Shown here: piece after piece, positions 8,905-17,280 of the stretch
Position numbering within the stretch: position 1 is the first letter of the stretch
Layout: every line of letters begins with the position of its first letter
NCBI GenBank assembly: GCA_016711605.1
Contig: JADJSS010000009.1
Location: 103,547-167,546 of the forward strand
DNA: 64,000 nt
Direction of reading: 5' to 3'
Source: Saprospirales bacterium
GTDB taxonomy: Bacteria > Bacteroidota > Bacteroidia > Chitinophagales > JADIYW01
Program-made: the position numbers and the translations under genes
The notes under the pieces: generated by a model
Seen by the model: the letters and a program-made list of their open reading frames with translations, nothing else
What the model was told of the DNA's origin: nothing
Database searches by the model: none

Positions 8905-9357
8905 TTAAGCATACTTCTTTATAATTTCATCGCATGCTTTATCCAGCATTTGAAATACTTCTTCAAAACCATCATCACTAAAATACGGATCTGGTACACT
9001 CATCAATTCATCAGGATATACTTCATCTAAAATTAATTTTATTTTCATTTCTTCTGTTGCATCTAAAGCCCAACTTTTTAAATCTTTAAAATTGGAAGTG
9101 TCCATCGCAAAAATTAAATCAAATTCTTCATAATCGGTACTGCGAATACTACGTGCACGTTGTTCTGAAATATCGATACCATACTTAGCTGCAACTTTTA
9201 TGCTTCGCACATCAGGAGCCGAGCCCAAATGCCATTTTCCTGTTCCTGCACTGTCTACATACCAATCTAAATTTTGCTGTTTGCATTTGTGCTTCAAAAT
9301 ACCTTCTGCCAAAGGCGAGCGACAAATATTACCTAAACAAACCATTAATACTTTCAT
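8905..9357 (-). CDS. Low-molecular-weight protein-tyrosine phosphatase
   Basis: The 150-residue enzyme has the P-loop C7-LGNIC-R13-S at its N-terminus and the general acid D123 in 'VPDPYFSDD', the two hallmarks of the family. In bacteria such enzymes often act on tyrosine kinases of capsule export, but no BY-kinase or wza/wzb-type genes are nearby. It is convergent with the sensor kinase gene and divergent from the FKBP gene. The 180-bp divergent gap holds a copy of the 75-bp leader element facing the FKBP gene. Confidence 0.9.
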   Translation of the reverse strand: MKVLMVCLGNICRSPLAEGILKHKCKQQNLDWYVDSAGTGKWHLGSAPDVRSIKVAAKYGIDISEQRARSIRSTDYEEFDLIFAMDTSNFKDLKSWALDATEEMKIKLILDEVYPDELMSVPDPYFSDDGFEEVFQMLDKACDEIIKKYA

Positions 9358-9436
9358 GAAAATAAATTTAAATAATGAAACTAGAAAGTGTGAAAATATA
9401 AAAAATCATTTGATTACTTTTGAATTTTAAAATCAA

Positions 9437-9511
9437 CATGAAATATCCATGAGCGCACACACACTAAACACAGAAGAATATATGGATATTCCTTCCGAAG
9501 TTTCGGAATGC
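9437..9511 (+). repeat. 75-bp conserved leader element, FKBP copy
   Basis: The element starts CATGAAATATCCATGAG, has 29 variable nt, then TGGATATT, and ends with TTCCGAAGTTTCGGAATGC, 26 nt before the FKBP start. It matches the copy upstream of galE in order, length and spacing. Because the neighbouring gene is divergent, this copy cannot be a terminator for an upstream gene. It must lie in the promoter or 5' leader of the FKBP gene. Confidence 0.75.
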
Positions 9512-9537
9512 ACAACTAAAAAAATAATTCCATACAG

Positions 9538-10383
9538 ATGAAACAAAAATTAATCATCTTGTTTTTGCTATTACCAATTTTGGTGTTTTCATTGAATAAA
9601 AGAAAATGGAAAAAAACGAGTGATGGAATTTATTACAAAATTTTTACGGACACTGAAAACAAAATAAAACCAGTATATAACGATTATGTTTGGATGCATT
9701 TAAGTAAATATGCATCTAAAAAAAAAGAGCAATTTAATACACGAGTTTTTGACAAAGAAAAAGGTGTGGAAATGCAATTAAAGTATTCAGAAAAAAAAGG
9801 TGAAATAACTCCTTTTTTTTTACTGATGGAAATTGGTGATTCTGCCATTGTTAAGATTCCAAAACACTTATTAGATAGCAATGGAAGCAAAAAAAAGTAT
9901 TACACTTATAAATTAAACCTCATCGATTTTAAACCACTTGCGATTTATGAATACGAAAAGAAAGAAAAATATGAGCAACAAATTATCATCGATTCTCTAG
10001 CGATTCTAGATTATTTGAAAAATGAAAATTTAGCTGATTTTATACAAGATGAATTGGGAATTTGGTATAAACGAACAGAAACTGCTGAAGGAAAACCTGT
10101 AGAAGAAAACAAACCAATTTCAATACATTACAAAGGAAAATTATTAAACAAAGAAGAGTTTGATAACTCATACGATCGTAAACAAACGTTGAATTTTATA
10201 CTCAATAAAAAACAGGTAATTGAAGGTTTAGATAAATCGTTATTACATTTTTTTTATGGCGACAAAGGAATCATTATTATTCCAAGTAGATTGGCTTACG
10301 GCGACAAAGAAGTTGGAAAAATTCCACAGAATTCTGTGTTGATTTTTGAAGTGGAGATTTTGCCTTCCAAAAAAGAAAATTAA
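9538..10383 (+). CDS. FKBP-type peptidyl-prolyl isomerase, exported
   Basis: The 281-residue protein has a signal peptide (about 1-18, MKQKLIILFLLLPILVFS) and a C-terminal FKBP domain (about 185-277). Visible family sequence includes 'SIHYKGKLLNKEEFDNSYDR', 'VIEGLDKSLLHFFYGDKGIIIIP' and 'IPQNSVLIFEVEIL'. The N-terminal half (about 25-150) looks like a second, degenerate FKBP-like domain, a layout seen in the gliding-associated isomerases of Bacteroidota such as GldI. That link is inference. It probably folds exported proteins in the periplasm. The 75-bp leader element precedes it. It is convergent with dnaN across a terminator. Confidence 0.82.
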   Translation: MKQKLIILFLLLPILVFSLNKRKWKKTSDGIYYKIFTDTENKIKPVYNDYVWMHLSKYASKKKEQFNTRVFDKEKGVEMQLKYSEKKGEITPFFLLMEIGDSAIVKIPKHLLDSNGSKKKYYTYKLNLIDFKPLAIYEYEKKEKYEQQIIIDSLAILDYLKNENLADFIQDELGIWYKRTETAEGKPVEENKPISIHYKGKLLNKEEFDNSYDRKQTLNFILNKKQVIEGLDKSLLHFFYGDKGIIIIPSRLAYGDKEVGKIPQNSVLIFEVEILPSKKEN

Positions 10384-10410
10384 ATAAAGTATATTTTACT
10401 AATTGCTAAA

Positions 10411-10440
10411 ATAAAAAAAACCATCAGCGAATACTGATGG
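10411..10440 (-). terminator. Intrinsic terminator of dnaN
   Basis: CCATCAG and CTGATGG pair over a 6-nt loop at 10421-10440. On the minus strand the hairpin is followed by an eight-base run of U's, matching a Rho-independent terminator for dnaN. No comparable T run follows it on the plus strand, so it should act mainly on dnaN. Confidence 0.8.
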
Positions 10441-10505
10441 TCTTGTTGGTTTCATTTGGTTGGTTATATATTTTTTATTTTGAACGATTAAATCGTTTAA
10501 AAAAC

Positions 10506-11621
10506 TTAGTTATTTAACATTACTGGCATCACCAACATCAACAAATCTTCAGCTTCATCTTTTTCTGTTGGACGAATAATTCCTGCTCTGTTTGGTGTTG
10601 ACAATTCGATATTGATTTCATTGCTATCTAAAGCAGCCAGCATTTCTAATAAAAATTTAGCGTTGAAACCAATTTCCATGGCGTTGCCTTTGTAATCGCA
10701 ATTAATTTTTTCTGCAGCTTCGTTAGAAAAATCTAAATCTTGTGCAGAAACAGCTAATTCAGAACCAGCCATTTTTAAAACTACCTGATGTGTAGTTTTA
10801 TTTGAGAAGATAGATGTTCTGCGCAACGAAGCATATAAATCATCTTTTAAAACTGTCAATAAATTTGGATTTTCTTTAGGAATTACTGCATTGTAATCTG
10901 GATATTTTGCATCAATTAAACGGCAAATCAATTTGATATTATCAAATGTAAAAAATGCATTTGATTTATTAAATTGAACAGCAACTTCTGTTTCATTATT
11001 TGGCACCACTGCTTTCAACAAATTCAATGCTTTTTTGGGAACGATGAATGATGCATTTCCACCATTAATATCATTTCTATTGTATTTTACTAATTTGTGT
11101 GCATCTGTTGCAACAAACGTAATACCATTTTCATTTAACTGAAATAAAACACCTGTCATCGCAGGACGCAATTCATCATTGCTCACTGCAAATAAAGTTT
11201 TTACAACACCTTTATTCAATACAGACGATGGAATCATTACTTCTTCAACACCTTCTGCAACTGGTTCTTTTGGAAAATCAGCACTGTTTTCACCACTTAA
11301 TTTATATTTACCATTATCTGTTGTGATTTCAATTCCATTTGTAGTTTCATCTACAGAGATAGTAATTGGTTGCTCAGGCAATGCTTTTAAACTATCTAAT
11401 AAAATTCTTGCAGGAATGGCAACTTTAAAATCTTCTTTTGATTCTACATCCATTTCTACTGACATAGTTGTATCTAAATCTGTAGCGGTTATAGATAATT
11501 TATTCTTTTCAATATCAAACAAAAAATCTTCTAAAATTGGCAACACGGTGTTGGTGCTGATAACGCCACTAATTTTTTGTAAGTTTTTTAATAATTGTGC
11601 TGATGATACAACAAATCTCAT
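10506..11621 (-). CDS. dnaN: DNA polymerase III beta subunit (sliding clamp)
   Basis: The 371-residue protein is the ring-shaped processivity clamp. It has the three-domain length of the family and characteristic segments such as 'VLPILEDFLFDI' near the N-terminus, 'LRPAMTGVLFQL' in the middle and 'LMLVMPVML' at the C-terminus. It stands alone: dnaA and recF are not adjacent, which is usual in Bacteroidota. The upstream minus-strand DNA contains TTAATTTG about 35 nt before the start, one base off the -7 consensus. A terminator follows the gene. Confidence 0.95.
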   Translation of the reverse strand: MRFVVSSAQLLKNLQKISGVISTNTVLPILEDFLFDIEKNKLSITATDLDTTMSVEMDVESKEDFKVAIPARILLDSLKALPEQPITISVDETTNGIEITTDNGKYKLSGENSADFPKEPVAEGVEEVMIPSSVLNKGVVKTLFAVSNDELRPAMTGVLFQLNENGITFVATDAHKLVKYNRNDINGGNASFIVPKKALNLLKAVVPNNETEVAVQFNKSNAFFTFDNIKLICRLIDAKYPDYNAVIPKENPNLLTVLKDDLYASLRRTSIFSNKTTHQVVLKMAGSELAVSAQDLDFSNEAAEKINCDYKGNAMEIGFNAKFLLEMLAALDSNEINIELSTPNRAGIIRPTEKDEAEDLLMLVMPVMLNN

Positions 11622-11731
11622 ACTGTGTAATTTTATGCGAAGTTACACAATTCAAATTAATATAAAATGCGTTGAAAATCTTATCTTTCGACACCTGTGC
11701 ATAAGTGTTTATAAGTGCAGACGTTAAAAAC

Positions 11732-12859
11732 ATGCGAATCGCCATTAATACTCGGTTTTTGTTGAGTGGAAAACTCGAAGGAATTGGTATGTATACACAA
11801 GAAATTTTTAAACGTGTGGTGCAGCAAATGCCTGAACATGAATTTTATTTTTTGTTTGACAGACCATTTTCTGATGAATTTATTTTTGCAAAAAATGTAA
11901 TACCTTTAGTTGTTTCGCCACCAGCACGGCATCCTTTTTTGTGGTATTGGTGGTTTGAAAAATCTATTCCAAAAATTCTAAAAAAACACAAAATTGATTT
12001 ATTTATTTCGCCAGATGGTTATTGTTCATTAAACACAACTATTCCACAAATCTTAACGATTCATGATTTAGGATTCGAACATTTTCCTATGCATGTTCCT
12101 TTTTTAGTTAGAAACTATTATCAGTATTTCACACCAAAATATTGCGAAAAATCAGCTAAAATCTTAGCAGTTTCTCAATTTACAAAAAACGATATCGTAG
12201 AAAAATATGGAATTGCTGCATCAAAAATTGATGTAGTTTACAATGGATTTATGAATAGTAAGCAACCAATAGTAAGCAGTATGCAGACAGAAATACATGC
12301 TGCATTCAGCTTGCTTAATACTAAATATTTCATCTTCATCGGTGCTGTGCATCCACGCAAAAATGTGTTGAATCTTTTAAAAGCATTTGAAGTTTTTAAA
12401 TCAAAAAATAATACTACACATCAATTAATTATTATTGGTAGAAATGCCTGGATGAATGCCGAATTGAAAAATTATTTGACAGAAATGCAATTTAAAAAAG
12501 ATGTGATTTGGCTGGAAAATTGCGAACGAAATAAGCTGTTGGAAATACTTCAAAATGCAATTGCGTTTGTGTATCCAAGTTTGTTTGAAGGATTTGGAAT
12601 TCCAATTATTGAAGCAATGAGTGTTGGTGTTCCTGTGATTACTTCTAACACATCAGCAATGACAGAAATAGCAGGAAATGCTGCACTTTTGGTCAATCCA
12701 ACAAACACAAATGAAATTGCCGATGCAATGCAATTAATTATTACTGACGAAGTTTTAAGAATTGGTTTAATTGAGAAAGGAAGAGCAAATGCAGTACGTT
12801 TTTCATGGCAACAATCAGCAGAAAAAGTAATGGAAATTATTCAGCAATTTAAACTATGA
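11732..12859 (+). CDS. Glycosyltransferase family 4 protein
   Basis: The 375-residue enzyme has a GT-B fold. The N-terminal half starts 'MRIAINTRFLLSGKLEGIGMYT'-like, typical of mannosyl- or rhamnosyl-transferases. The C-terminal half carries the E-x7-E type donor site in 'EGFGIPIIEAMSVGVPV' and the strand 'YFIFIGAVHPRKNVLNLLKA'. It transfers a sugar from a nucleotide donor, probably to a lipid-linked glycan. Donor and acceptor are unknown. The ATG at 11732 is preferred to one at 11705 because family homology begins there. A TATCTTTC box lies at about 11683-11690. It is divergent from dnaN and has no glycan-cluster neighbours. Confidence 0.88.
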   Translation: MRIAINTRFLLSGKLEGIGMYTQEIFKRVVQQMPEHEFYFLFDRPFSDEFIFAKNVIPLVVSPPARHPFLWYWWFEKSIPKILKKHKIDLFISPDGYCSLNTTIPQILTIHDLGFEHFPMHVPFLVRNYYQYFTPKYCEKSAKILAVSQFTKNDIVEKYGIAASKIDVVYNGFMNSKQPIVSSMQTEIHAAFSLLNTKYFIFIGAVHPRKNVLNLLKAFEVFKSKNNTTHQLIIIGRNAWMNAELKNYLTEMQFKKDVIWLENCERNKLLEILQNAIAFVYPSLFEGFGIPIIEAMSVGVPVITSNTSAMTEIAGNAALLVNPTNTNEIADAMQLIITDEVLRIGLIEKGRANAVRFSWQQSAEKVMEIIQQFKL

Positions 12860-12895
12860 AAGTTTTATAAACCTTCAAGATTTAAATATACTGTT

Positions 12896-13897
12896 TTATT
12901 TTTTCTCCATTAGTTTTGCAACATCCGTTCTAACTTTTTCGTATTGCTCCGTTTCCAAAGATGACATCAATTGTGCATCTAAGTCTTTCATTAATTGAAT
13001 AGATTGTACTTTTGCTTCTGCTGGGTTTGACTTTGCAGTTGCGTTAATTATATCACCTCTTAATTTTGCTTGCACCATTACGATAATAACAGCCATGGTT
13101 TGTGCATCGTTTAACTGGTAAGTTTTACGAACTTTTGTGATATTTTTACCAGATAATATATTTTCTTGCATAGCCATTGCTAATACTAAACCATTTAACT
13201 GTTCTTGCGAAATAACCTCTTTTAATTTTGGAACAGTAGCCGAATTTAATTTATCAGTTTCTTGCTTTAATTTTGCTGCATTATTTTCATTTACTGTTTT
13301 AATTACGATTGCTTTTTTATCATAATCTTTTAAAATTGGTAATACTTTTTTTAATTGATCAGGCGAAACACTCAAATAACCTTTTAATTGATCGAATAAA
13401 TCAGCTACGTTAGATTGTGGTTTGATGACATTTGCATTAGTTACATAATCTGGCATAATTGGCGTTGGCATTTCGTTTCCTGGTGTTACTACTGGTTGCT
13501 CAACTTTTGATGTACTTGTAGCCGTTGTTTCAGCTTTTGGCGTTAGTTTGCCAGCTTGTATCATCTTGCCTAGTTTAGATTGTTGCTCTGGATTTAAGTA
13601 GGTTTTCAATTTTAAAGTTACACCATATAATAAACGTAATAATTCGTCATTTTTTTTCTTTTCATTGTTGGCATTTGTAACATCATTAGCTTTTGCCTTA
13701 TTCACAAAATCGACATAATCTACCGTGAATTTTTTAGATTGATCTGCGTTTAGCTTACATTCTTTATTTACATTGTCAATAATTGATTTGTATTCTGGCG
13801 TAAGATTAGCAACAGTTAATGCATTTGTTTGTGCAAATAAAGATTGCATCGATAAAAATAAAATGGTTACTAAAAAGAAAGAAAGAATTTTACGCAT
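12896..13897 (-). CDS. Exported helical protein with repeated L-x3-Q motifs
   Basis: I do not recognise a named family. The 333-residue product has a signal peptide (about 1-22, ending SLFAQ) and is otherwise Lys/Ala/Asn-rich and probably helical. Several short motifs recur: LNADQSKKF, LNPEQQSKL, VSPDQLKKV, ISQEQLNGL, LNDAQTMAV and LETEQYEKV. They resemble the LTxxQ motifs of Spy/CpxP periplasmic chaperones. A Thr/Pro-rich linker near 110-135 splits it into two halves. The start at 13897 is chosen because the signal peptide begins there. It is convergent with the glycosyltransferase gene. A periplasmic scaffold or stress role is a guess. Confidence 0.6.
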   Translation of the reverse strand: MRKILSFFLVTILFLSMQSLFAQTNALTVANLTPEYKSIIDNVNKECKLNADQSKKFTVDYVDFVNKAKANDVTNANNEKKKNDELLRLLYGVTLKLKTYLNPEQQSKLGKMIQAGKLTPKAETTATSTSKVEQPVVTPGNEMPTPIMPDYVTNANVIKPQSNVADLFDQLKGYLSVSPDQLKKVLPILKDYDKKAIVIKTVNENNAAKLKQETDKLNSATVPKLKEVISQEQLNGLVLAMAMQENILSGKNITKVRKTYQLNDAQTMAVIIVMVQAKLRGDIINATAKSNPAEAKVQSIQLMKDLDAQLMSSLETEQYEKVRTDVAKLMEKK

Positions 13898-13961
13898 AAA
13901 AAATATTTTGAGCAAAGATATTCAATAACCATACCAAAAATGAAAAAAATGCAGGATTATT

Positions 13962-14888
13962 TTATTGTTTTAGAAACGAAATAACATCTTTTACAGATTT
14001 TTCAGGAATTTCTTCTTGTGGTGAGTGACCGCAAGAATCATAAACAATCAATCTTGAATTTTGGATTTTTGTAAAATTTTCTGCTAAAGAAATATCAATT
14101 AAAATATCTTGCTTGCCCCATTGTATAAGTGTCGGTGTTTTTATACCAGCAACATCTAAAATTGGCTCTTCATCTACTTGTTGTACTCTTCGTGAGAAAC
14201 TTTCTCGGTTTCCTTCACGCATTGACATATCATAATAAAGTTCAATTTGTTTATTAGTAATTTTTGTATCATCAAAATAAACATCTTTTACTGTTTGATT
14301 TACAATAATTTTAGTGTCTATTTTACTCATTAAACTTGCAAACCATTTTATTTTCACTAGTTTAAAAATGATGGCACCGTTTCCTTTTTCTTTAGAATAA
14401 AAACCTGCTGGATCTACTAAAATAAGTTTGGTTACTTTTTCAGGATGTGCTAATGCATATTTCCATGCAATTTCACCACCTAAAGAATTTCCAGCCATTG
14501 CAAAAGTATCGATACCGATTTGATGTAAAAATCTATCGAAAAAGTCGACATACATTTTAGAAGAATAATCGTTGGTTTTGTTTGGACCTGTTAAACCAAA
14601 AGCTGGCATATCAATTCTAATTACTTTGTAATTATTTTTTACCAACGAATCAGTCCAGCCGTCCCAAGTTTGCAGCGATGCGCCAGTGCCATGGATTAAA
14701 ACTATAGGTTTTCCTTCGCCTTCTACTTTATAATGCACTTGCATACCATCAAACTCTAAAAATTTTGAGGATGCATTTGTGTATTTTTTCTTTAAATCCT
14801 CAATTGGAAATGATTTTTTTTGCAAGGCAAAAAATGCAATCAACAATAGTACAGCTATTACTGCTAGTATTTTAAATAGTTTTTTCAT
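13962..14888 (-). CDS. Membrane-anchored alpha/beta hydrolase
   Basis: The 308-residue protein has an N-terminal hydrophobic segment (about 4-26, signal anchor or signal peptide) and an alpha/beta-hydrolase domain. The oxyanion-hole loop HGTGAS, nucleophile elbow GNSLGG, acid Asp in WGKQDILI and catalytic His in GHSPQEE are all present and in order. The substrate is unknown; the closest general class is haloperoxidase / meta-cleavage hydrolase-like esterases. The start codon lies only 13 nt beyond a hairpin plus T7 tract that looks like an intrinsic terminator, so transcription may be attenuated. Confidence 0.82.
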   Translation of the reverse strand: MKKLFKILAVIAVLLLIAFFALQKKSFPIEDLKKKYTNASSKFLEFDGMQVHYKVEGEGKPIVLIHGTGASLQTWDGWTDSLVKNNYKVIRIDMPAFGLTGPNKTNDYSSKMYVDFFDRFLHQIGIDTFAMAGNSLGGEIAWKYALAHPEKVTKLILVDPAGFYSKEKGNGAIIFKLVKIKWFASLMSKIDTKIIVNQTVKDVYFDDTKITNKQIELYYDMSMREGNRESFSRRVQQVDEEPILDVAGIKTPTLIQWGKQDILIDISLAENFTKIQNSRLIVYDSCGHSPQEEIPEKSVKDVISFLKQ

Positions 14889-14901
14889 CTTATAAAAATA
14901 C

Positions 14902-14930
14902 AAAAAAAGCTCGATGTAGAAACATCAAGC
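14902..14930 (-). terminator. Terminator-like hairpin in the leader of the hydrolase gene
   Basis: On the minus strand GCTTGATGT and ACATCGAGC form a stem with one mismatch over a 4-nt loop, followed at once by seven U's. The hydrolase ATG is 13 nt downstream. A TATCTTTG promoter box lies at 14984-14991, so the transcript would have a leader of about 90 nt ending in this structure. It is either a transcription attenuator or the end of a small independent RNA. Confidence 0.55.
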
Positions 14931-14983
14931 GATTAACATTACATTCGGTCTGAATGAAAAAAGAACTTTGTCTAGTTGCAATA

Positions 14984-14991
14984 CAAAGATA
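14984..14991 (-). promoter_or_regulatory. Putative -7 box upstream of the hydrolase leader
   Basis: The minus strand reads TATCTTTG, a perfect TAnnTTTG match. No clear -33 TTG is seen at the expected distance. It lies about 96 nt upstream of the hydrolase start and upstream of the terminator-like hairpin. Confidence 0.4.
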
Positions 14992-15060
14992 AACTATTGC
15001 TTACGGTATGTTGTGAAAGTTGCATGTATTGTTGGTGCTGTTTTACAGTACTTTTTATTA

Positions 15061-15089
15061 AAAAAAATCCTGATAAAAAATCAGGATTT
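15061..15089 (-). terminator. Intrinsic terminator of the PhoD-like gene
   Basis: AAATCCTGA and TCAGGATTT pair over a 7-nt loop (15065-15089). On the minus strand the hairpin is followed by a run of U's. It lies 68 nt beyond the stop codon of the phosphatase gene. Confidence 0.75.
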
Positions 15090-15156
15090 GCAAAGCATTA
15101 ACAAACTATTTTATGGTTTTTAAAATATGCGTTAAAAGAAAAAAATCGCCAATCTA

Positions 15157-17043
15157 TTATTCTGCTTTAAAAATTTTTCTTGAAATTAAATCAGTTCCAT
15201 TGTACAAGTTCAGTACATAATTTCCATTTGGCAAATCGCCTAAGTCAAATTTTTCAAAATACACACCTTTAGAACGTGTACCTAAGTCTTTATAAAAAAT
15301 TAATTGTCCAACAGCACTATATATATAAACCGCTAACGAAGCTGTAGTTGTTGTAGAAAATTGAATGCCTGTATAATTAATAAATGGATTTGGATACACA
15401 CCAGTTATTTCAATATCTGTTGATTTATTTTTTACAGACAAAATGATATCTTGACGAATAAGTAAAGGTGCTTTAATTGGATTTAAACCGTTGTTATTGG
15501 TTGGTGTTGTAGATTTTTTTAGAAAGTTAGAATCTTTTTCTGTGTAGTAACTTACTTGATACGAATAATTTTTATTTGGTGTTGCAATCGTTTCAATATT
15601 GTAAAAATCGCTTTGGCATTTTTGATTGGTAAAGTCGATAATATTAAAACCACGGTTCACAAAATTATTGTGTTTTACATGTGTGTTGTTTGTTTTCACT
15701 AATTGAGCGAATGCGTCTTGTGTAATGTTTCCTAATATTCCTGTTAGAGGAATGCCTGGTGAAGTAACTGCAGTGGTAACAAACTCAACTCCAACAGAAC
15801 CTTTATTTGTCCATGGATTGTATGGCACTTTACCAAAAGGCAAATCGTTTGCCCAAGCTGAATGTATATCACCAGTTAAAACCACAAAATTATTGATAGA
15901 ATCATCGTTAATAATTTTAAATAATTTTTTTCTTTCAGAAGAATAGCCGTCCCATTGATCTGAATTAAATGCAACATTAAAAACTTTAAAAGGCGCGACC
16001 ATTACTTGATTTGCCATTACTTTCCATTGTGCAGTTGAATTTTTGATTTGATTTTTTAGCCAATCGAATTGTTCATTTCCAATTAAATAATGTGTCGAAT
16101 CATCTACACCAGAAATAGAAGCCAATAACGATTGTTCGGTGCGAGCAGTAATTCTGGTATCTACAAAAATTAAATCCACTAAATTTCCAATATTTATTTT
16201 ACGGTATAATTTTATAGCTGGAATAGAATCAATATTTCTGATTGGCATCCATTCGTTGTATGCTTTGAGTGCAGCCATTTTTCTGGATTGCCAAACGCCT
16301 TCGGTTGTTGATGTATGATTTTCCGCACCTATTTTATATGCATTATCAGCAAACTCGTGATCGTCCCAGATTGTATAGAAAGGAAATTGCTGATGCAAAC
16401 GCATTAACATAGAATCCAATTTATACATGCTATGTCGAATGCGATAATCTGATAAATTTAGTATTTCATTTTCAGGGTTTGGTGCACGAACGGTTCCATA
16501 TTCATCTTTGCCATATTCATAAATATAATCACCTAAATGAATAATAGCATCTACATCATTGCGTTGGTTGATAGCTTGATATACATTAAAATATCCATGC
16601 GGAAAACTGGAACAAGACACTACGGCAAACCTTATTTTATTGACATTTCCTGTTGGTAATGTTTTCGTTCTTCCTCTTAGTGAATGTTGACTATTGTAAG
16701 TAAATTCATAAAAATAAAACGTGTTTGGTTGCAAAGCAGTTGCTTCAATTTTTATGGTAAAATCTTTATCAGCATTAGTAGACGTAGTGCCAGATTGAAC
16801 TACATTTGACATGCTTGTATCGGTTGCAATTTTCCAAGAAATGGTTGGATTCGGTTCATCTGTTGTGATGCGTGTCCAAATAAAAACGCTATTATTCGTT
16901 GGGTCTCCAGAAGCAACACCATGATAGAATGGCGCTAATGTCGAATCAACATACATTCTACTTGCATCTAATGGATCAGCTTTTGATTTTAAAAAAGAAA
17001 AAATAGATAAAAGAAGAAGGATTTTTGTAAAAGAATAATGCAT
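15157..17043 (-). CDS. PhoD-like alkaline phosphatase with T9SS sorting domain
   Basis: The 628-residue protein has a signal peptide (about 1-22). Next comes a PhoD N-terminal domain ('HGVASGDP', 'VFIWTRI'), then a metallophosphatase core with metal-ligand motifs 'HLGDYIYEYG', 'WDDHEFADNAY' and 'LTGDIHSAW'. The last 80 or so residues ('GVYPNPFINYTG...GNYVLNLYNGTDLISRKIFK') form a type A type IX secretion sorting domain. It is therefore exported to the surface or medium by the T9SS. PhoD enzymes hydrolyse phosphodiesters and need Ca and Fe. It is downstream of the TonB receptor/lipoprotein pair but separated by two hairpins and has its own TAGCTTTG box, so it is a separate unit. Confidence 0.9.
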   Translation of the reverse strand: MHYSFTKILLLLSIFSFLKSKADPLDASRMYVDSTLAPFYHGVASGDPTNNSVFIWTRITTDEPNPTISWKIATDTSMSNVVQSGTTSTNADKDFTIKIEATALQPNTFYFYEFTYNSQHSLRGRTKTLPTGNVNKIRFAVVSCSSFPHGYFNVYQAINQRNDVDAIIHLGDYIYEYGKDEYGTVRAPNPENEILNLSDYRIRHSMYKLDSMLMRLHQQFPFYTIWDDHEFADNAYKIGAENHTSTTEGVWQSRKMAALKAYNEWMPIRNIDSIPAIKLYRKINIGNLVDLIFVDTRITARTEQSLLASISGVDDSTHYLIGNEQFDWLKNQIKNSTAQWKVMANQVMVAPFKVFNVAFNSDQWDGYSSERKKLFKIINDDSINNFVVLTGDIHSAWANDLPFGKVPYNPWTNKGSVGVEFVTTAVTSPGIPLTGILGNITQDAFAQLVKTNNTHVKHNNFVNRGFNIIDFTNQKCQSDFYNIETIATPNKNYSYQVSYYTEKDSNFLKKSTTPTNNNGLNPIKAPLLIRQDIILSVKNKSTDIEITGVYPNPFINYTGIQFSTTTTASLAVYIYSAVGQLIFYKDLGTRSKGVYFEKFDLGDLPNGNYVLNLYNGTDLISRKIFKAE

Positions 17044-17058
17044 ATAGATAACTTTTTA

Positions 17059-17066
17059 CAAAGCTA
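17059..17066 (-). promoter_or_regulatory. Putative -7 box of the PhoD-like gene
   Basis: The minus strand reads TAGCTTTG, a TAnnTTTG match 15 nt before the start codon. No good -33 element is evident at the standard distance, so activation by a regulator is possible. Confidence 0.35.
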
Positions 17067-17190
17067 CTGCATACTTCTTTTACCTATCAGCGATTCACAC
17101 TAAATACAGACGATTTCCATTAAACCAATACAAACAAAACAGATTAAATTCAATAAAAATATGCTTCGTTAATTTTAAAATTTACAAAAA

Positions 17191-17219
17191 AAAGAACCTC
17201 GAAGCTAACTTCGAGGTTC
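17191..17219 (-). terminator. Intrinsic terminator of the receptor/lipoprotein operon
   Basis: GAACCTCGAA and TTCGAGGTTC form a perfect 10-bp stem over GCTAAC. On the minus strand a U-rich run follows. It lies about 60 nt beyond the lipoprotein stop, after a second hairpin. Confidence 0.8.
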
Positions 17220-17233
17220 ACACACAGATGAAA

Positions 17234-17270
17234 ACGATTATCCGATTTTTCACACACATCGGACAATCGT
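17234..17270 (-). other. 13-bp hairpin between the lipoprotein gene and its terminator
   Basis: ACGATTATCCGAT (17234-17246) and ATCGGACAATCGT (17258-17270) are inverted repeats with one mismatch and an 11-nt loop. It lies 10 nt after the lipoprotein stop codon and 14 nt before the true terminator hairpin. It lacks a U run on either strand. It may protect the transcript 3' end or act as a backup terminator. Confidence 0.45.
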
Positions 17271-17280
17271 GTTTTGTGAT

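Noticed and set aside
9358..9436. tRNA or small RNA between the phosphatase and FKBP genes
   Set aside because: No cloverleaf, TTC arm or CCA-like 3' end is visible; the DNA is simple AT-rich divergent promoter sequence.
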